Shown here piece after piece: positions 33,231 through 42,862 of a stretch of 64,000 bases of DNA. The notes below the pieces were generated by a model. It saw only the letters and a list, made by a program, of their open reading frames with translations. It was not told the DNA's origin and did not search any database. The DNA is from Pandoraea faecigallinarum. GTDB lineage: Bacteria; Pseudomonadota; Gammaproteobacteria; Burkholderiales; Burkholderiaceae. Within the stretch, counting starts at the first letter, position 1; each line of letters opens with the position of its first letter. The DNA is taken from contig NZ_CP011807.3 of NCBI RefSeq assembly GCF_001029105.3, positions 3,348,001 to 3,412,000 of the forward strand, written 5' to 3'. A program made the translations under genes and the position numbers.

Positions 33231-35303
33231 ATGAATTACCCGCTGCTCAACCGCGAGCTGGGCATCCTCGCGTTCAATGAACGCGTCCTGGCCCAGGCGG
33301 CCGATCCGGCCACGCCATTGCTCGAGCGCCTGCGCTTCGTTTGTATCGTGAGTAGCAATCTGGATGAATTCTTCGAAATCCGCGTCGCCGGACTAAAGGA
33401 GCAGATGCGCGAAAATCCGGGCATGCTCACGCCCGACGGCATGACGTTTCAGCAAGTTTACACGCAAGTCTGTGCGCGGGCACAAGCGCTCGTCGAAAAG
33501 CAATACGCCATGTTCGACAGCCTGTTGCCGCTCATGGAAGCCGAAGGCATCGCCTTTCACCCTTCCGGGAGCTGGAACGAGGCCCAGGTCGAGTGGGCCC
33601 GCGACTATTTCCTGCGCGAACTTGTCCCCGTGCTCACGCCCATCGGGCTGGATCCCGCCCACCCGTTCCCGCGCGTGCTCAACAAGAGCCTGAATTTCGC
33701 CGTCGAACTCGAAGGCAAGGACGCTTTCGGGCGCGACGCCGAACTCGCCATCGTCCAGGCCCCGCGTGCCCTGCCCCGGCTCGTGCCGATGCCGCCCGCC
33801 CTCGCGCCGCTGCCCAACAGCTTCGTGCTGCTCAGCTCGCTCATGCTGCGCTTTGCGAGCGAACTGTTCCCCGGACTCACCGCAAAGGGCTGCCATCAGT
33901 TCCGTGTCACGCGTAACAGCGATCTGTTCGTCGACGAAGACGAAATCACCAATCTTCGCACCGCGCTGCAAGGCGAACTCCCGGCGCGTCACCTCGGCGA
34001 CGCTGTCCGCCTCGAAGTCGACGCCGGCACCCCGGCGCGCCTCGTGCGGCGGCTTCAGACGGAATGCGGCCTGGCCGACTCGGACTGCTACCGCGTCAAA
34101 GGCCCGGTCAATCTGGTGCGCCTCATGCCGCTGCCGGAGATGGTCGACCGGCCGGACCTGAAATTCGTGCCGTTCGTTCCCGCGCTGCCCCGGCGCATGA
34201 GCGCCTCGCCCGCCATGTTCGACCTGATCGATCAGGGCGATTTGCTGCTGCACCATCCGTACGACAGCTTCCAGCCCGTGCTCGAACTGCTGCTCCAGGC
34301 CGCGCGCGACCCCGATGTCGTGGCCATCAAGCAGACCATCTACCGTACCGGGAACGAGTCCGCCCTGATGGACGCGCTCATGGAAGCCGCGCGCAACGGC
34401 AAGGAAGTCACGGTCGTGGTGGAATTGCTCGCACGCTTCGACGAAGAGACGAACATCAACTGGGCCGCACGGCTCGAAGCGGTCGGCGCCCACGTCGTCT
34501 ATGGCGTGGTCGGACACAAATGCCACGCGAAAATGCTGCTCGTCGTGCGTCGCACACGTCAGGGCAAGAAGGCGTTTCTCAAGCGCTACGTCCACCTCGG
34601 CACCGGCAACTATCACCCGCGCACGGCACGGCTTTACACCGACTTCGGCCTGATGACGGCCGACGAAGCGCTATGCGCCGACGTGCACGTCGTCTTCCAG
34701 CAACTCACGGGCATCGGCCGCCAGACGCACCTCCACGGCCTCTGGCAGTCGCCGTTCACGATGCATTCGCACCTGCTCGAAGCGATTCGCCGGGAAACCG
34801 AAGCGGCGACGGCCGGCAAGAAGGCCCGCATCATCGCAAAAATGAATGCGCTGCTCGAACCGACGATCATCGCCGAGCTTTACAAGGCATCGCGCGCCGG
34901 GGTCAAGATCGACCTCATCGTGCGCGGCGTGTGCTCTCTGCGGGCCGGCGTGAAAGGGCTGTCCGAGAACATTACCGTGCGCTCCATCGTCGGGCGCTTT
35001 CTCGAACACCATCGCATTTATTACTTCTATGCGAATGGTGACGAACACGTCATGCTCTCGAGCGCCGACTGGATGGAGCGCAACTTCTTTCGCCGCGTGG
35101 AAGTCGCGTTTCCGGTGCGCGACAAGCGGCTCAAGGCCCGCGTCATTCGTGAAGGTCTGATGGTGCATCTGCGCGACAACACGCTCTCGTGGCTGATGCG
35201 CCCCGACGGCAGCTACCTGCGCCGCAAACCGGGCAAGACGCCATACAACAGCCAGATGGTGCTGATGCAGGAGATCGCGCAGCACGTGCAGACCGGCAAC
35301 TGA
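33231..35303 (+). CDS. ppk1: Polyphosphate kinase 1
   Basis: Ppk1 polymerises the gamma-phosphate of ATP into polyphosphate. From ATG 33231 it has 690 residues. Starts further upstream (33183) would lie directly behind the Pho box, where transcription has probably not begun. The N-terminal domain is YPLLNRELGILAFNERVLAQ, SSNLDEFFEIRVAGLKEQ. The catalytic histidine regions are VGHKCHAKMLLVVRR and YVHLGTGNYHPRTA, and nucleotide and metal contacts lie in IKQTIYRTGNESALMDAL. It is complete and convergent with phoR, separated from it by a terminator with an inserted palindrome. Confidence 0.95.
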   Translation: MNYPLLNRELGILAFNERVLAQAADPATPLLERLRFVCIVSSNLDEFFEIRVAGLKEQMRENPGMLTPDGMTFQQVYTQVCARAQALVEKQYAMFDSLLPLMEAEGIAFHPSGSWNEAQVEWARDYFLRELVPVLTPIGLDPAHPFPRVLNKSLNFAVELEGKDAFGRDAELAIVQAPRALPRLVPMPPALAPLPNSFVLLSSLMLRFASELFPGLTAKGCHQFRVTRNSDLFVDEDEITNLRTALQGELPARHLGDAVRLEVDAGTPARLVRRLQTECGLADSDCYRVKGPVNLVRLMPLPEMVDRPDLKFVPFVPALPRRMSASPAMFDLIDQGDLLLHHPYDSFQPVLELLLQAARDPDVVAIKQTIYRTGNESALMDALMEAARNGKEVTVVVELLARFDEETNINWAARLEAVGAHVVYGVVGHKCHAKMLLVVRRTRQGKKAFLKRYVHLGTGNYHPRTARLYTDFGLMTADEALCADVHVVFQQLTGIGRQTHLHGLWQSPFTMHSHLLEAIRRETEAATAGKKARIIAKMNALLEPTIIAELYKASRAGVKIDLIVRGVCSLRAGVKGLSENITVRSIVGRFLEHHRIYYFYANGDEHVMLSSADWMERNFFRRVEVAFPVRDKRLKARVIREGLMVHLRDNTLSWLMRPDGSYLRRKPGKTPYNSQMVLMQEIAQHVQTGN

Positions 35304-35374
35304 ACAAGGGAGCGAAGGCGCCTGTTTCCATGGAGCGGTGGGCTGGCTGCCCATTTGTCGTGTCGACGGAAAAA

Positions 35375-35450
35375 GCGCCCGACCGCGAAGTGAAATGACC
35401 CCCAAGAGTTGGACATAAATCCAACCCTTGGGGGTCAGTTCATCGGGCGC
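35375..35450. terminator. ppk1/phoR terminator with an inserted palindrome
   Basis: The arms GCGCCCGA (35375-35382, preceded by an A run) and TCGGGCGC (35443-35450, followed by CTTTCT) form a normal bidirectional terminator stem. The interval between them holds 8 bases plus a 52-bp palindrome. This suggests that a small element landed in the terminator loop. Confidence 0.65.
35391..35442. repeat. 52-bp palindrome resembling joined IS ends
   Basis: The left arm TGAAATGACCCCCAAGAGTT and the right arm, read on the reverse strand, TGAACTGACCCCCAAGGGTT are nearly identical over 24 bases, with a short centre CAT(A)A. Ends starting TGAA(A/C)TGACCCC look like IS3-family terminal repeats, so it could be a minimal MITE-like remnant. 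It carries no coding sequence. Confidence 0.65.
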
Positions 35451-35498
35451 CTTTCTCCGTTATCCCGGGGTGCCCCGAGTGTGTCCGGCGTGTGCCAC

Positions 35499-36839
35499 TT
35501 ATCCCCCGACCGGCACCTGCGCGGGCGTGTCCGCCGGTGCGCGATGCACCACACGCGTGGGCGGGAAGTGAATCGCGAACGTGCTGCCGCGCCCTTCCTC
35601 GCTGGACACGCGCAGGTCGGCCTGATGGCGCGTCAGCACATGTTTCACGATGGCAAGCCCGAGGCCCGTGCCACCGGTATCGCGTGAACGGCTCCGGTCG
35701 ATACGGTAGAAGCGCTCCGTCAGTCGCGGAATGTGTTCCGCCGGAATCCCCAGACCCGAGTCGATCACCGCAAAGCGCGCGCCGCCCTCGTCCGTCGGTC
35801 CCCATTCGATACGAATCTTGCCGCCCTGCGGCGTGTAGCGCACGGCATTGCTCACGAGATTGCTGAACGCGCTGTGCAACTCGCCTTCCGCGCCCCGCAG
35901 ATCGAGTCCGTGCGCTGCACTCACTTCGATGACGTGCTGACCTTGCGACAATCCTTCCGCATCTCCGCGCAGCGAGCGCATCTGCATGCCCATGTCGATG
36001 CGCTCGTCGGACGGCGGCTTGCCGCTGCCCTCGAGCTTGGCCAGCGTCAGCAGATCGTTCACGATGTTCTGCATGCGCCCCGCCTGCTGGCGCATGATCT
36101 CGACGTAACGCTGAATCTCGTCCGGCGACAGCGGCAACTCGCCAACCGTCTCCAGAAAGCCCGAGAGAACGGTAAGCGGCGTCTTCAGTTCGTGCGAGAC
36201 GTTGGCCACGAAGTCACGCCGCATCGCGTCGGTGCGCTCGAGATCGGTCACGTCGAGCGAGATGATGAGCTTGCGATTGTCGCCGTACGGAAACACCTGC
36301 ATCGACAGCACGTTGTTGCGCTTCTCGCCCATGTGGTGCATGAGCAGCGCCTCGTCGTAGCGTTCCGAGGACAGGTAATGCACGAAGGCGGGCGTGCGCA
36401 GAAGGTGAGTGATCTGTTGACGCAGATCTCGCCTGGCGTCGATGCCGAAGTGCGTCTCGGCAATCGCATTGCACCACTCGATCTGGTTCTGCTCGTCGAG
36501 CATGATCACGCCGTTGGGCGATGCCTGGATCGCCTGAATGAAACGTGCGTGCTGTTGTTCCACCTGCTTGACCTGGTTATGCCAGCGTTTGGCCAGCTTG
36601 TGCAGCCGGTAATAGATTTCGCCCCACAACCCGAGCGCGCTGGGCACTTCGCCGTACACCGGCGCATCGAGCAGGCGCCACAGGCGCTGAGCGTGATAGA
36701 CGTTGAAGAAAAGCTGTATCACCAGCAGAACGACGGCGGTGATGTAGCCTGCACTCGCGCCGAACATCCAGCCGGCAGCCACCGAAATGGCCGCTTGCAG
36801 GATCAGGAACGCCAGCGCGCGGGCCCAGATGATATTCAT
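35499..36839 (-). CDS. phoR: Phosphate regulon sensor histidine kinase
   Basis: 446 residues. Two N-terminal membrane helices (AFLILQAAISVAAGW, YITAVVLLVIQLFFNVY) are followed by a charged linker and a PAS domain (FIQAIQASPNGVIMLDEQNQ). The HisKA domain has the phospho-accepting His216 in VSHELKTPL. The HATPase domain shows N box SNLVSNAVRYTPQGG, G1 DSGLGIP and G2 GGTGLGLAIV. Under phosphate limitation PhoR phosphorylates PhoB; with ample phosphate it is silenced by PstSCAB-PhoU. It is last in the reverse-strand pst-pho operon. Confidence 0.95.
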   Translation of the reverse strand: MNIIWARALAFLILQAAISVAAGWMFGASAGYITAVVLLVIQLFFNVYHAQRLWRLLDAPVYGEVPSALGLWGEIYYRLHKLAKRWHNQVKQVEQQHARFIQAIQASPNGVIMLDEQNQIEWCNAIAETHFGIDARRDLRQQITHLLRTPAFVHYLSSERYDEALLMHHMGEKRNNVLSMQVFPYGDNRKLIISLDVTDLERTDAMRRDFVANVSHELKTPLTVLSGFLETVGELPLSPDEIQRYVEIMRQQAGRMQNIVNDLLTLAKLEGSGKPPSDERIDMGMQMRSLRGDAEGLSQGQHVIEVSAAHGLDLRGAEGELHSAFSNLVSNAVRYTPQGGKIRIEWGPTDEGGARFAVIDSGLGIPAEHIPRLTERFYRIDRSRSRDTGGTGLGLAIVKHVLTRHQADLRVSSEEGRGSTFAIHFPPTRVVHRAPADTPAQVPVGG

Positions 36840-36992
36840 AGACGATGCACAGGAATGTCGCCGCTCATCGCCCTACGGGCATGAGCGGCATGGGCACGGC
36901 AGGTCACGACCGGAGCGAGTGGCGACGCCGGACGCATACCCCCACCGGATCACCCCAACGCCGTAACGCCTTCGGGCGCCCGGCCAGCCCTG

Positions 36993-37697
36993 TCAGACGG
37001 ACTTCGTCAGACGATAGCCGCTGCCGCGTACGGTCTCGATCATAGCATCGTGGCCCGCCGGCTTGAGCGCCGCGCGAAGCCGCTTGATATGCACGTCCAC
37101 CGTACGTTCTTCGACGAACACGTGATCGCCCCACACCTGATCGAGCAACTGCGAGCGGCTGTGCACGCGCTCCGGATGCGTCATGAAAAAGTGCAGCAAA
37201 CGGAATTCCGTCGGGCCGAGGTCGAGCTTGATGCTGTCGCCGCTCGACTGGTGGCTCGTCACGCGATGCGTTGCCGGGTCGAGCTTCAGGCCGTTTACGC
37301 TCACCACGTCCTCGGTCAGTTGCGGCGCACGACGGCGCAGCACCGCCTTGATCCGCGCCATCAGTTCCTTCGGCGAGAATGGCTTGGTGACATAGTCGTC
37401 CGCGCCGATTTCGAGCCCCATCACTTTGTCCTGCTCTTCGCTGCGCGCGGTGAGCATGATGATCGGCACATGCTTGGTGCGCTCGTTCGCGCGCAACTCA
37501 CGCGCGAACGTCACGCCAGACTTGCCCGGCAGCATCCAGTCGAGCAGAACGAGATCCGGCAGGACGTCGCTGATCAACGTGAGCGCCTGCTCCGCGTTGT
37601 ACGCCCGGATCGGATAGTGACCCGCGTGTTGCAAATTAACGGAGATCAGCTCGGAAATTGCCGGCTCGTCTTCCACGATCAGAATGCTGCTAGGCAT
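36993..37697 (-). CDS. phoB: Phosphate regulon response regulator
   Basis: 234 residues. The receiver domain has acidic pocket DEPA, phosphorylation site Asp53 in LLDWMLPG, and threonine/lysine switch residues in MLTAR and VTKPFSPKELMAR. A winged-helix Trans_reg_C DNA-binding domain follows (GPTEFRLLHFFMTHPERVHS, RSQLLDQVWGDHVFVEERTV). It binds Pho boxes such as those before pstS and ppk1. The gene lies between phoU and phoR. Confidence 0.96.
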   Translation of the reverse strand: MPSSILIVEDEPAISELISVNLQHAGHYPIRAYNAEQALTLISDVLPDLVLLDWMLPGKSGVTFARELRANERTKHVPIIMLTARSEEQDKVMGLEIGADDYVTKPFSPKELMARIKAVLRRRAPQLTEDVVSVNGLKLDPATHRVTSHQSSGDSIKLDLGPTEFRLLHFFMTHPERVHSRSQLLDQVWGDHVFVEERTVDVHIKRLRAALKPAGHDAMIETVRGSGYRLTKSV

Positions 37698-37751
37698 CGG
37701 TTCCCTCTCAAACCTTCAGTAATGTCAGGCGTTTCGTTCGCCCTTTTTGCC

Positions 37752-37778
37752 TTATTCGCCTTATTCGCCCTATTCGCC
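37752..37778. repeat. 9-bp repeat spanning the phoU stop codon
   Basis: Three tandem units of TTATTCGCC type, two exact and one with C for the first T. Read on the coding strand they give Gly-Glu-stop three times in a row. Confidence 0.8.
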
Positions 37779-38477
37779 TTGCACCTTACGCTGCAAGTCT
37801 TCGCGCGAAATGTGCCGGACATCGGTGCCTTTGACAATGTAAATGATGAATTCGGCAATGTTCTTCGCGTGATCGCCAATGCGCTCGATGGCCTTGGCGA
37901 TGAACAGGAAGTCCAGACCGGCTGAGATGGTCCGCGGATCTTCCATCATATACGTCACCAATTTTCGCACGAAGCCGCGGAATTCATTGTCGATCGCCTT
38001 GTCGTCGCGAACGATCTCGGCGGCGGCCACGATATCCAGACGCGCGAACGCGTCGAGCGTGCGGCGCAGCAACTGCGCCGCCATCTCGCCGGAGAGCTTG
38101 ATCTCGGCGAAATTCACGCTTTGCGCGGCGCCGTCTTCGAGCAGGTGACGGGTGCGCTTGGCGATCTTCTCGGCTTCGTCGCCCGCGCGTTCGAGGTTCG
38201 TGATCGTCTTCGAGATCGAGAGCAGCAGGCGCAGGTCGCGTGCGGTCGGCTGACGGCGGGCGATGATCTTGCTGCACTCTTCGTCGATCTCCACTTCCAT
38301 CGTGTTCAGACGATGTTCGTTGGCGATGACTTCGTCGACCAGCGCCCGGTCGAACGTGTTCAGGCCCTGCATCGCCGTGACGATCTGGGACTCGACCACG
38401 CCGCCCATTTCGAGGACGCGCGAGCAAACCTGATTCAGGTCGGTATCGAACTGGCTGGAAAGGTGTTTATCGTTCAT
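37770..38477 (-). CDS. phoU: Phosphate transport regulator PhoU
   Basis: 235 residues, two repeated PhoU three-helix bundles. The metal-binding motifs are ENEHRLNTMEVEIDEECSKI-like in repeat 1 and ERIGDHAKNIAEFI in repeat 2. PhoU links the PstSCAB transporter to PhoR and keeps the Pho regulon off when phosphate is ample. It follows pstB by about 20 bp and is in the same transcript. The stop codon lies in a 9-bp tandem repeat. Confidence 0.95.
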   Translation of the reverse strand: MNDKHLSSQFDTDLNQVCSRVLEMGGVVESQIVTAMQGLNTFDRALVDEVIANEHRLNTMEVEIDEECSKIIARRQPTARDLRLLLSISKTITNLERAGDEAEKIAKRTRHLLEDGAAQSVNFAEIKLSGEMAAQLLRRTLDAFARLDIVAAAEIVRDDKAIDNEFRGFVRKLVTYMMEDPRTISAGLDFLFIAKAIERIGDHAKNIAEFIIYIVKGTDVRHISREDLQRKVQGE

Positions 38478-38498
38478 GTCGCGGGTTTCCTCGTGGCA

Positions 38499-39281
38499 TC
38501 AACCGAAACGGCCGGTGATGTAGTCTTCGGTCTCTTTGCGGTCCGGCTTGATGAAGATCTTTTCGGTCTCGCCGAATTCGATCAGCTCGCCGAGATACAT
38601 GTAGGCCGTGAAGTCCGAGCAACGTGCCGCCTGCTGCATGTTGTGGGTCACGATCACCACCGTGTAGTCGTCCTTGAGTTCGGCAATCAGTTCTTCGATG
38701 CGGCCCGTGGAAATCGGGTCGAGCGCCGAGCACGGTTCGTCGAGCAGCAGCACTTCCGGACGAATCGCGATGCCGCGCGCAATGCACAGACGCTGTTGCT
38801 GTCCGCCCGAGAGGCCATAGCCCGACTGTTGCAGCTTGTCCTTGACTTCGCTCCACAGCGCCGCCTTGGTCAGTGCCCACTCCACGCGATCGTCCATCTC
38901 CGAGCGCGAGAGCTTTTCGAACAGGCGCACGCCGAAGGCGATGTTGTCGTAGATCGACATCGGGAACGGCGTCGGCTTCTGGAACACCATGCCGACCTTC
39001 GCGCGCAGCAGTGCGATGTCCTGCTTGGCGGTCAGCAGGTTCTCGCCGTCCATGTTGATCTCGCCCTCGGCGCGTTGCTCCGGGTACAGGGCATACATCT
39101 TGTTGAACGTGCGCAGCAGGGTCGACTTGCCGCAACCCGACGGGCCGATGAAAGCCGTCACCTTGCGGTCCGGAATGCGCAGGTTGATGTTCTTGAGCGC
39201 GTGGTACTTGTCGTAGAAGAAGTTCAGGTTCTTGACTTCGATCTTCGAGGGCAGCTTGATTTCTTGCGTCGGGTTCGTCAT
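38499..39281 (-). CDS. pstB: Phosphate ABC transporter ATPase
   Basis: 260 residues from ATG 39281 ([12 protein letters not shown]). Walker A is [12 protein letters not shown], the Q-loop region is [15 protein letters not shown], the ABC signature [10 protein letters not shown] and Walker [14 protein letters not shown], with the switch histidine in VTHNMQQ. It energises uptake of inorganic phosphate through PstC and PstA at the inner membrane. It is downstream of pstA and upstream of phoU in the operon. Confidence 0.97.
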   Translation of the reverse strand: MTNPTQEIKLPSKIEVKNLNFFYDKYHALKNINLRIPDRKVTAFIGPSGCGKSTLLRTFNKMYALYPEQRAEGEINMDGENLLTAKQDIALLRAKVGMVFQKPTPFPMSIYDNIAFGVRLFEKLSRSEMDDRVEWALTKAALWSEVKDKLQQSGYGLSGGQQQRLCIARGIAIRPEVLLLDEPCSALDPISTGRIEELIAELKDDYTVVIVTHNMQQAARCSDFTAYMYLGELIEFGETEKIFIKPDRKETEDYITGRFG

Positions 39282-39352
39282 GGTCGGTCTCAACCGTCAG
39301 GTAGGCGTTTGTCGTCGCGTCGTGTTTGCGTTGCGTCGTCTCTCGTTGCCGA

Positions 39353-40252
39353 TTACTTCTTGGCAAACAACGTGCGCGCCAGAATGTTCAGGAACAGCAC
39401 CCCGAGGGTGATGATGAATACGCCCGCCCAGGCAAGCGATTGCCATTCGGCAAACGGGCTCATGGCAAATTTGAAGATGGTGACCGGCAGGTTGGCCATC
39501 GGCTGGTTCAGGTTCATCGACCAGAACTGGTTGGACAGCGCCGTGAACAACAGCGGTGCCGTCTCGCCCGCGATACGCGCCACCGCCAGCAGCACGCCCG
39601 TCACGATCCCCGCAATGGATGCCTTCAACGTGATCTTCACGATGATTCGCCACTTCGGCGTGCCCAATGCGAAGGCGGCTTCACGCAGATTGTTCGGCAC
39701 CAGCTTGAGCATGTTCTCCGTCGTACGGATCACGATGGGAATCTGCAACAGCGCGAGCGAGATGATGCCGGCCCATGCCGAGAAGTGGCCCATCTGCGCG
39801 ACGACGAGCGCGTAGACGAACAGACCGATCACGATCGACGGCGCGGAGAGCAGAATGTCGTTGATGAATCGCGTGATGCTCGCGAGCCACGACTTCTGAC
39901 CGTACTCGGCCAGATATACGCCAGCCAGAATGCCCAGCGGCGTGCCGACGAGCGTCGCCACGCCGACCATCACGACACTGCCCATGATGGCGTTGGCGAG
40001 ACCGCCACCGGCGGTGTTCGGCGGCGGCGTCATTTCGGTGAACAGCGACAGCGACAGGCCGCCGATGCCCAGCGAGAGCGTGGTGTAGAGAATCCACAGC
40101 AGCCACACCAGGCCGAAGGCCATGGCCGCGAGCGACATCGCGATGGCGAACATGTTCTTGCGACGGCGATAGGCTTGCAGACGCACGCGCGTAAAGGCGT
40201 CTGTCGGCTTCACGGCGGGCGTTTCCAATTCGAGCGCTTGTTGGGTCATCAT
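39353..40252 (-). CDS. pstA: Phosphate ABC transporter permease PstA
   Basis: 299 residues with six predicted helices, including [19 protein letters not shown], the cytoplasmic loop and [20 protein letters not shown]. The coupling EAA-type motif lies in [20 protein letters not shown]. It forms the channel with PstC. The start overlaps the pstC stop (TAATG), so translation is coupled. The unusual N-terminus [16 protein letters not shown] is hydrophilic. Confidence 0.95.
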   Translation of the reverse strand: MMTQQALELETPAVKPTDAFTRVRLQAYRRRKNMFAIAMSLAAMAFGLVWLLWILYTTLSLGIGGLSLSLFTEMTPPPNTAGGGLANAIMGSVVMVGVATLVGTPLGILAGVYLAEYGQKSWLASITRFINDILLSAPSIVIGLFVYALVVAQMGHFSAWAGIISLALLQIPIVIRTTENMLKLVPNNLREAAFALGTPKWRIIVKITLKASIAGIVTGVLLAVARIAGETAPLLFTALSNQFWSMNLNQPMANLPVTIFKFAMSPFAEWQSLAWAGVFIITLGVLFLNILARTLFAKK

Positions 40253-41226
40253 TATTTACCTTCGCTTTTTTCGAGGCGCAGCAGCATCAGCTTGGACAGC
40301 GCCAGCACGACAAAGGTGATGAAGAACAGGATCAGGCCGAGTTCCATCAGGGCGGACGTATGCAGGCCCGGGCCGGCTTCGGCGAATTCGTTGGCGAGCG
40401 CCGAGGTAATGCTGTTGCCCGGCGAGAACAGCGAGATGTTGTCGAGCAGGTTCGTGTTGCCGATCACGAACGTGACGGCCATCGTCTCGCCGAGTGCGCG
40501 GCCCAGACCCAGCATGATGCCGCCGATGACGCCGGTCTTCGTGAAGGGCAGCACCACGCGCCACATCACTTCCCAGGTCGTGCAGCCGATGCCGTACGCC
40601 GATTCCTTGAGCAGCACGGGCGTGACTTCGAACACGTCGCGCATGACCGAGGCGATGTACGGAATGATCATGATCGCGAGAATCACGCCGGCGGGCAGGA
40701 TACCGATGCCAAGCGGCGGGCCCTGAAACAGCGCGCCGATCACCGGCACGTTGCCGAGCAGTGCGCCCAGCGGCTTCTGGAAGTACTGGCTGAAGATCGG
40801 GGCGAAGACCAGCAGGCCCCACATCCCGTAGACGATACTCGGAATGGCGGCGAGCAGTTCAATGGCGGTGCCGAGCGGCCGGCGCAGCCACACGGGCGAG
40901 AGTTCCGTCAAAAACAGGGCGATGCCGAAGCTGACCGGCACGGCGATGACGAGCGCGATGACCGACGTGATGATCGTGCCGTAGATCGGCACGAGCGCGC
41001 CGAATTGTTCTGCGGGAGGATCCCAGTCCTTCGTCCACAGGAAGGCGAAGCCAAACTTCTCGATCGACGGCCATGCGCTGACGATCAGCGACACGATAAT
41101 GCCACCGAGCAGAAGCAGCGTGATGAGGGCGGCGGCGCGGGTGAGCAGCGCGAAGAGAAAGTCGCCAACGGAAGACGGAGCGCGCTGCGCGCCCGGTGTT
41201 GCGAGGGAGCTGGTGGCTTCTGCCAT
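40252..41226 (-). CDS. pstC: Phosphate ABC transporter permease PstC
   Basis: 324 residues. A hydrophilic N-terminus precedes the first helix ([20 protein letters not shown]). The core permease region follows ([40 protein letters not shown]) and the EAA loop [20 protein letters not shown]. It pairs with PstA for phosphate uptake. It lies 140 bp downstream of pstS; that gap may hold a transcript-processing site that raises pstS levels, but I see no clear structure. Confidence 0.95.
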   Translation of the reverse strand: MAEATSSLATPGAQRAPSSVGDFLFALLTRAAALITLLLLGGIIVSLIVSAWPSIEKFGFAFLWTKDWDPPAEQFGALVPIYGTIITSVIALVIAVPVSFGIALFLTELSPVWLRRPLGTAIELLAAIPSIVYGMWGLLVFAPIFSQYFQKPLGALLGNVPVIGALFQGPPLGIGILPAGVILAIMIIPYIASVMRDVFEVTPVLLKESAYGIGCTTWEVMWRVVLPFTKTGVIGGIMLGLGRALGETMAVTFVIGNTNLLDNISLFSPGNSITSALANEFAEAGPGLHTSALMELGLILFFITFVVLALSKLMLLRLEKSEGK

Positions 41227-41366
41227 GATGTCGTCTCAGCGTGAGCGCGCCGCCAGCCGTTGCCACATCTCGATTCGGGCTTCGGAACAGGCGGCGCGGA
41301 TGATGCCGGTATCAAGGCGCCAGGCAACGCGCGTTTGCATCGCCGGGCGCCTCATTGCAAGGCGCT

Positions 41367-42401
41367 TTAGACGCCAGCCTTGGCGGCCGACTCGGCAACC
41401 TTGGCTTTCCAGCCGGCACGGATCTGCTTCAGGACATCTTCCGGCAGCGGAATGTAGTCCAGTTCCTTGGCGGTGTTCACGCCGTTCTTGAACGACCAGT
41501 CGAAGAACTTGAGCACGTCGGCGCTTTGCGCTTCCTTGCCCGCCTCGGCCTTCTGGTGCACGAGCACGAAGGTGGCGGCCACGATCGGCCACGACTTGTC
41601 GCCCTTCTCGTTGGTCAGGATCTGGTAGAACGTCTTCGACCATTCGGCCTTGCCAGCGGCAGCGGCGAACGTTTCGGCGGTCGGCTCGACGGTCTTGCCG
41701 TCGGCGTTGGTCAGGGCCGTGTACGTCAGCTTGTTCTGCTTGGCGTAGGCCGATTCCACGTAGCCGATAGCGCCCGGCAGACGTTGCACGAAGGCGGCGA
41801 CGCCGTCGTTACCCTTGCCGCCCGTACCCGTCGGCCAGTTGACCGTGGTGCCTTCGCCGACCTTGCTCTTCCACTCGGCGTTGACCTTCGACAGGTAGTT
41901 CGTGAACACGAAGCTGGTGCCCGAACCGTCGGCGCGGCGAACCACGGCGATATCCGTATCCGGCAGCTTGACCTTCGGGTTCAGCTTGGCGATGGCCGGG
42001 TCGTTCCACTTCTTGATCTTGCCCAGGTAAATGTCGCCCAGCACTTCGCCCGACAGGACGAGCTCGCCCGCCTTCACGCCCGGCACGTTCACCACCGGCA
42101 CGATCCCGCCGACGACCGTCGGGAACTGGAACAGGCCCTGCTTGGCGAGTTCTTCATCGGTCAGCGGGGCATCCGAACCGGCGAAATCGACAGTCTTTGC
42201 CTGAATCTGCTTGATGCCGCCCGACGAACCGATACCCTGGTAGTTGACCTTGTTCTGGGTCGACTTCTGATAGGCGTCCGCCCACTTGGTGTAGATCGGT
42301 GCGGCGAACGTGCTGCCAGCGCCCGTAATCTCGCCCGCAATCGCGCCAGCGGCGAACAGAACGCCAGCCAGGCCGGCAATCGCAGTCTTCATCAGCTTCA
42401 T
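41367..42401 (-). CDS. pstS: Periplasmic phosphate-binding protein PstS
   Basis: 344 residues with signal peptide [20 protein letters not shown]. The mature part begins near [20 protein letters not shown], the family hallmark. Phosphate-contact segments include [20 protein letters not shown] and [16 protein letters not shown]. It delivers phosphate to PstCA. It is the first gene of the operon, with GGAGAG before the ATG and a PhoB box about 56 bp upstream, so it should be strongly induced in low phosphate. Confidence 0.97.
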   Translation of the reverse strand: MKLMKTAIAGLAGVLFAAGAIAGEITGAGSTFAAPIYTKWADAYQKSTQNKVNYQGIGSSGGIKQIQAKTVDFAGSDAPLTDEELAKQGLFQFPTVVGGIVPVVNVPGVKAGELVLSGEVLGDIYLGKIKKWNDPAIAKLNPKVKLPDTDIAVVRRADGSGTSFVFTNYLSKVNAEWKSKVGEGTTVNWPTGTGGKGNDGVAAFVQRLPGAIGYVESAYAKQNKLTYTALTNADGKTVEPTAETFAAAAGKAEWSKTFYQILTNEKGDKSWPIVAATFVLVHQKAEAGKEAQSADVLKFFDWSFKNGVNTAKELDYIPLPEDVLKQIRAGWKAKVAESAAKAGV

Positions 42402-42456
42402 GGATCTCTCCGAGTTGGTGTGGTACAGCGTGTGGATGGCTCGAAGAATAGATTCC

Positions 42457-42479
42457 GAATGTGACAGTAATGTGTCATT
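42457..42479 (-). promoter_or_regulatory. PhoB box before pstS
   Basis: On the reverse strand AATGACACATTACTGTCACA holds half-sites ATGACAC and CTGTCAC in direct repeat 11 bp apart. A possible -10 element TATTCT follows at 42445-42450, 6 bp after the box, as in PhoB-activated promoters that lack a -35. Another TGACATT sequence lies further upstream. Confidence 0.72.
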
Positions 42480-42862
42480 TTCGAAAGCTCACAATGAGAA
42501 TGTCACGAAGACGCCTCGGAACCGTCACACTGCATGCGACGCCGGGTGCCTGGCGCATTCTGCGGAAGATCATTGACTGGTGCGGGTTGCGAAGCGGTTC
42601 TACCGGCGCTCAGGGCGCTGAAATGCCTCCGGTCCGGCCCGTGTCAGCACGATGACAGTGACGAAACGATGTCGGAGTGGGTCTGACATGTCTCAGGGTG
42701 CTGTCACAAATGTGGATGCCGTGGCGGTTCTGGTTCCCGGAGTGACAACGATGGGAAGGTTTGATGCGTGGGGGAAGCTGCGAGGGGGCTGGAGAGGGGG
42801 CTGGAGAGGGGCTGGCGGGGGGCTGGCGACATCGCAGCGGACGTCGCCAGACGGTAAAACGA
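42480..42862. other. Intergenic region between pstS and glmM
   Basis: About 380 bp with no supported gene. It contains a G-rich imperfect repeat of GGGGCTGGAGA type (42783-42826) and a hairpin CTGGCGAC (42823-42830) / GTCGCCAG (42843-42850) 13 bp behind the glmM stop, which may end glmM transcription. Confidence 0.5.
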
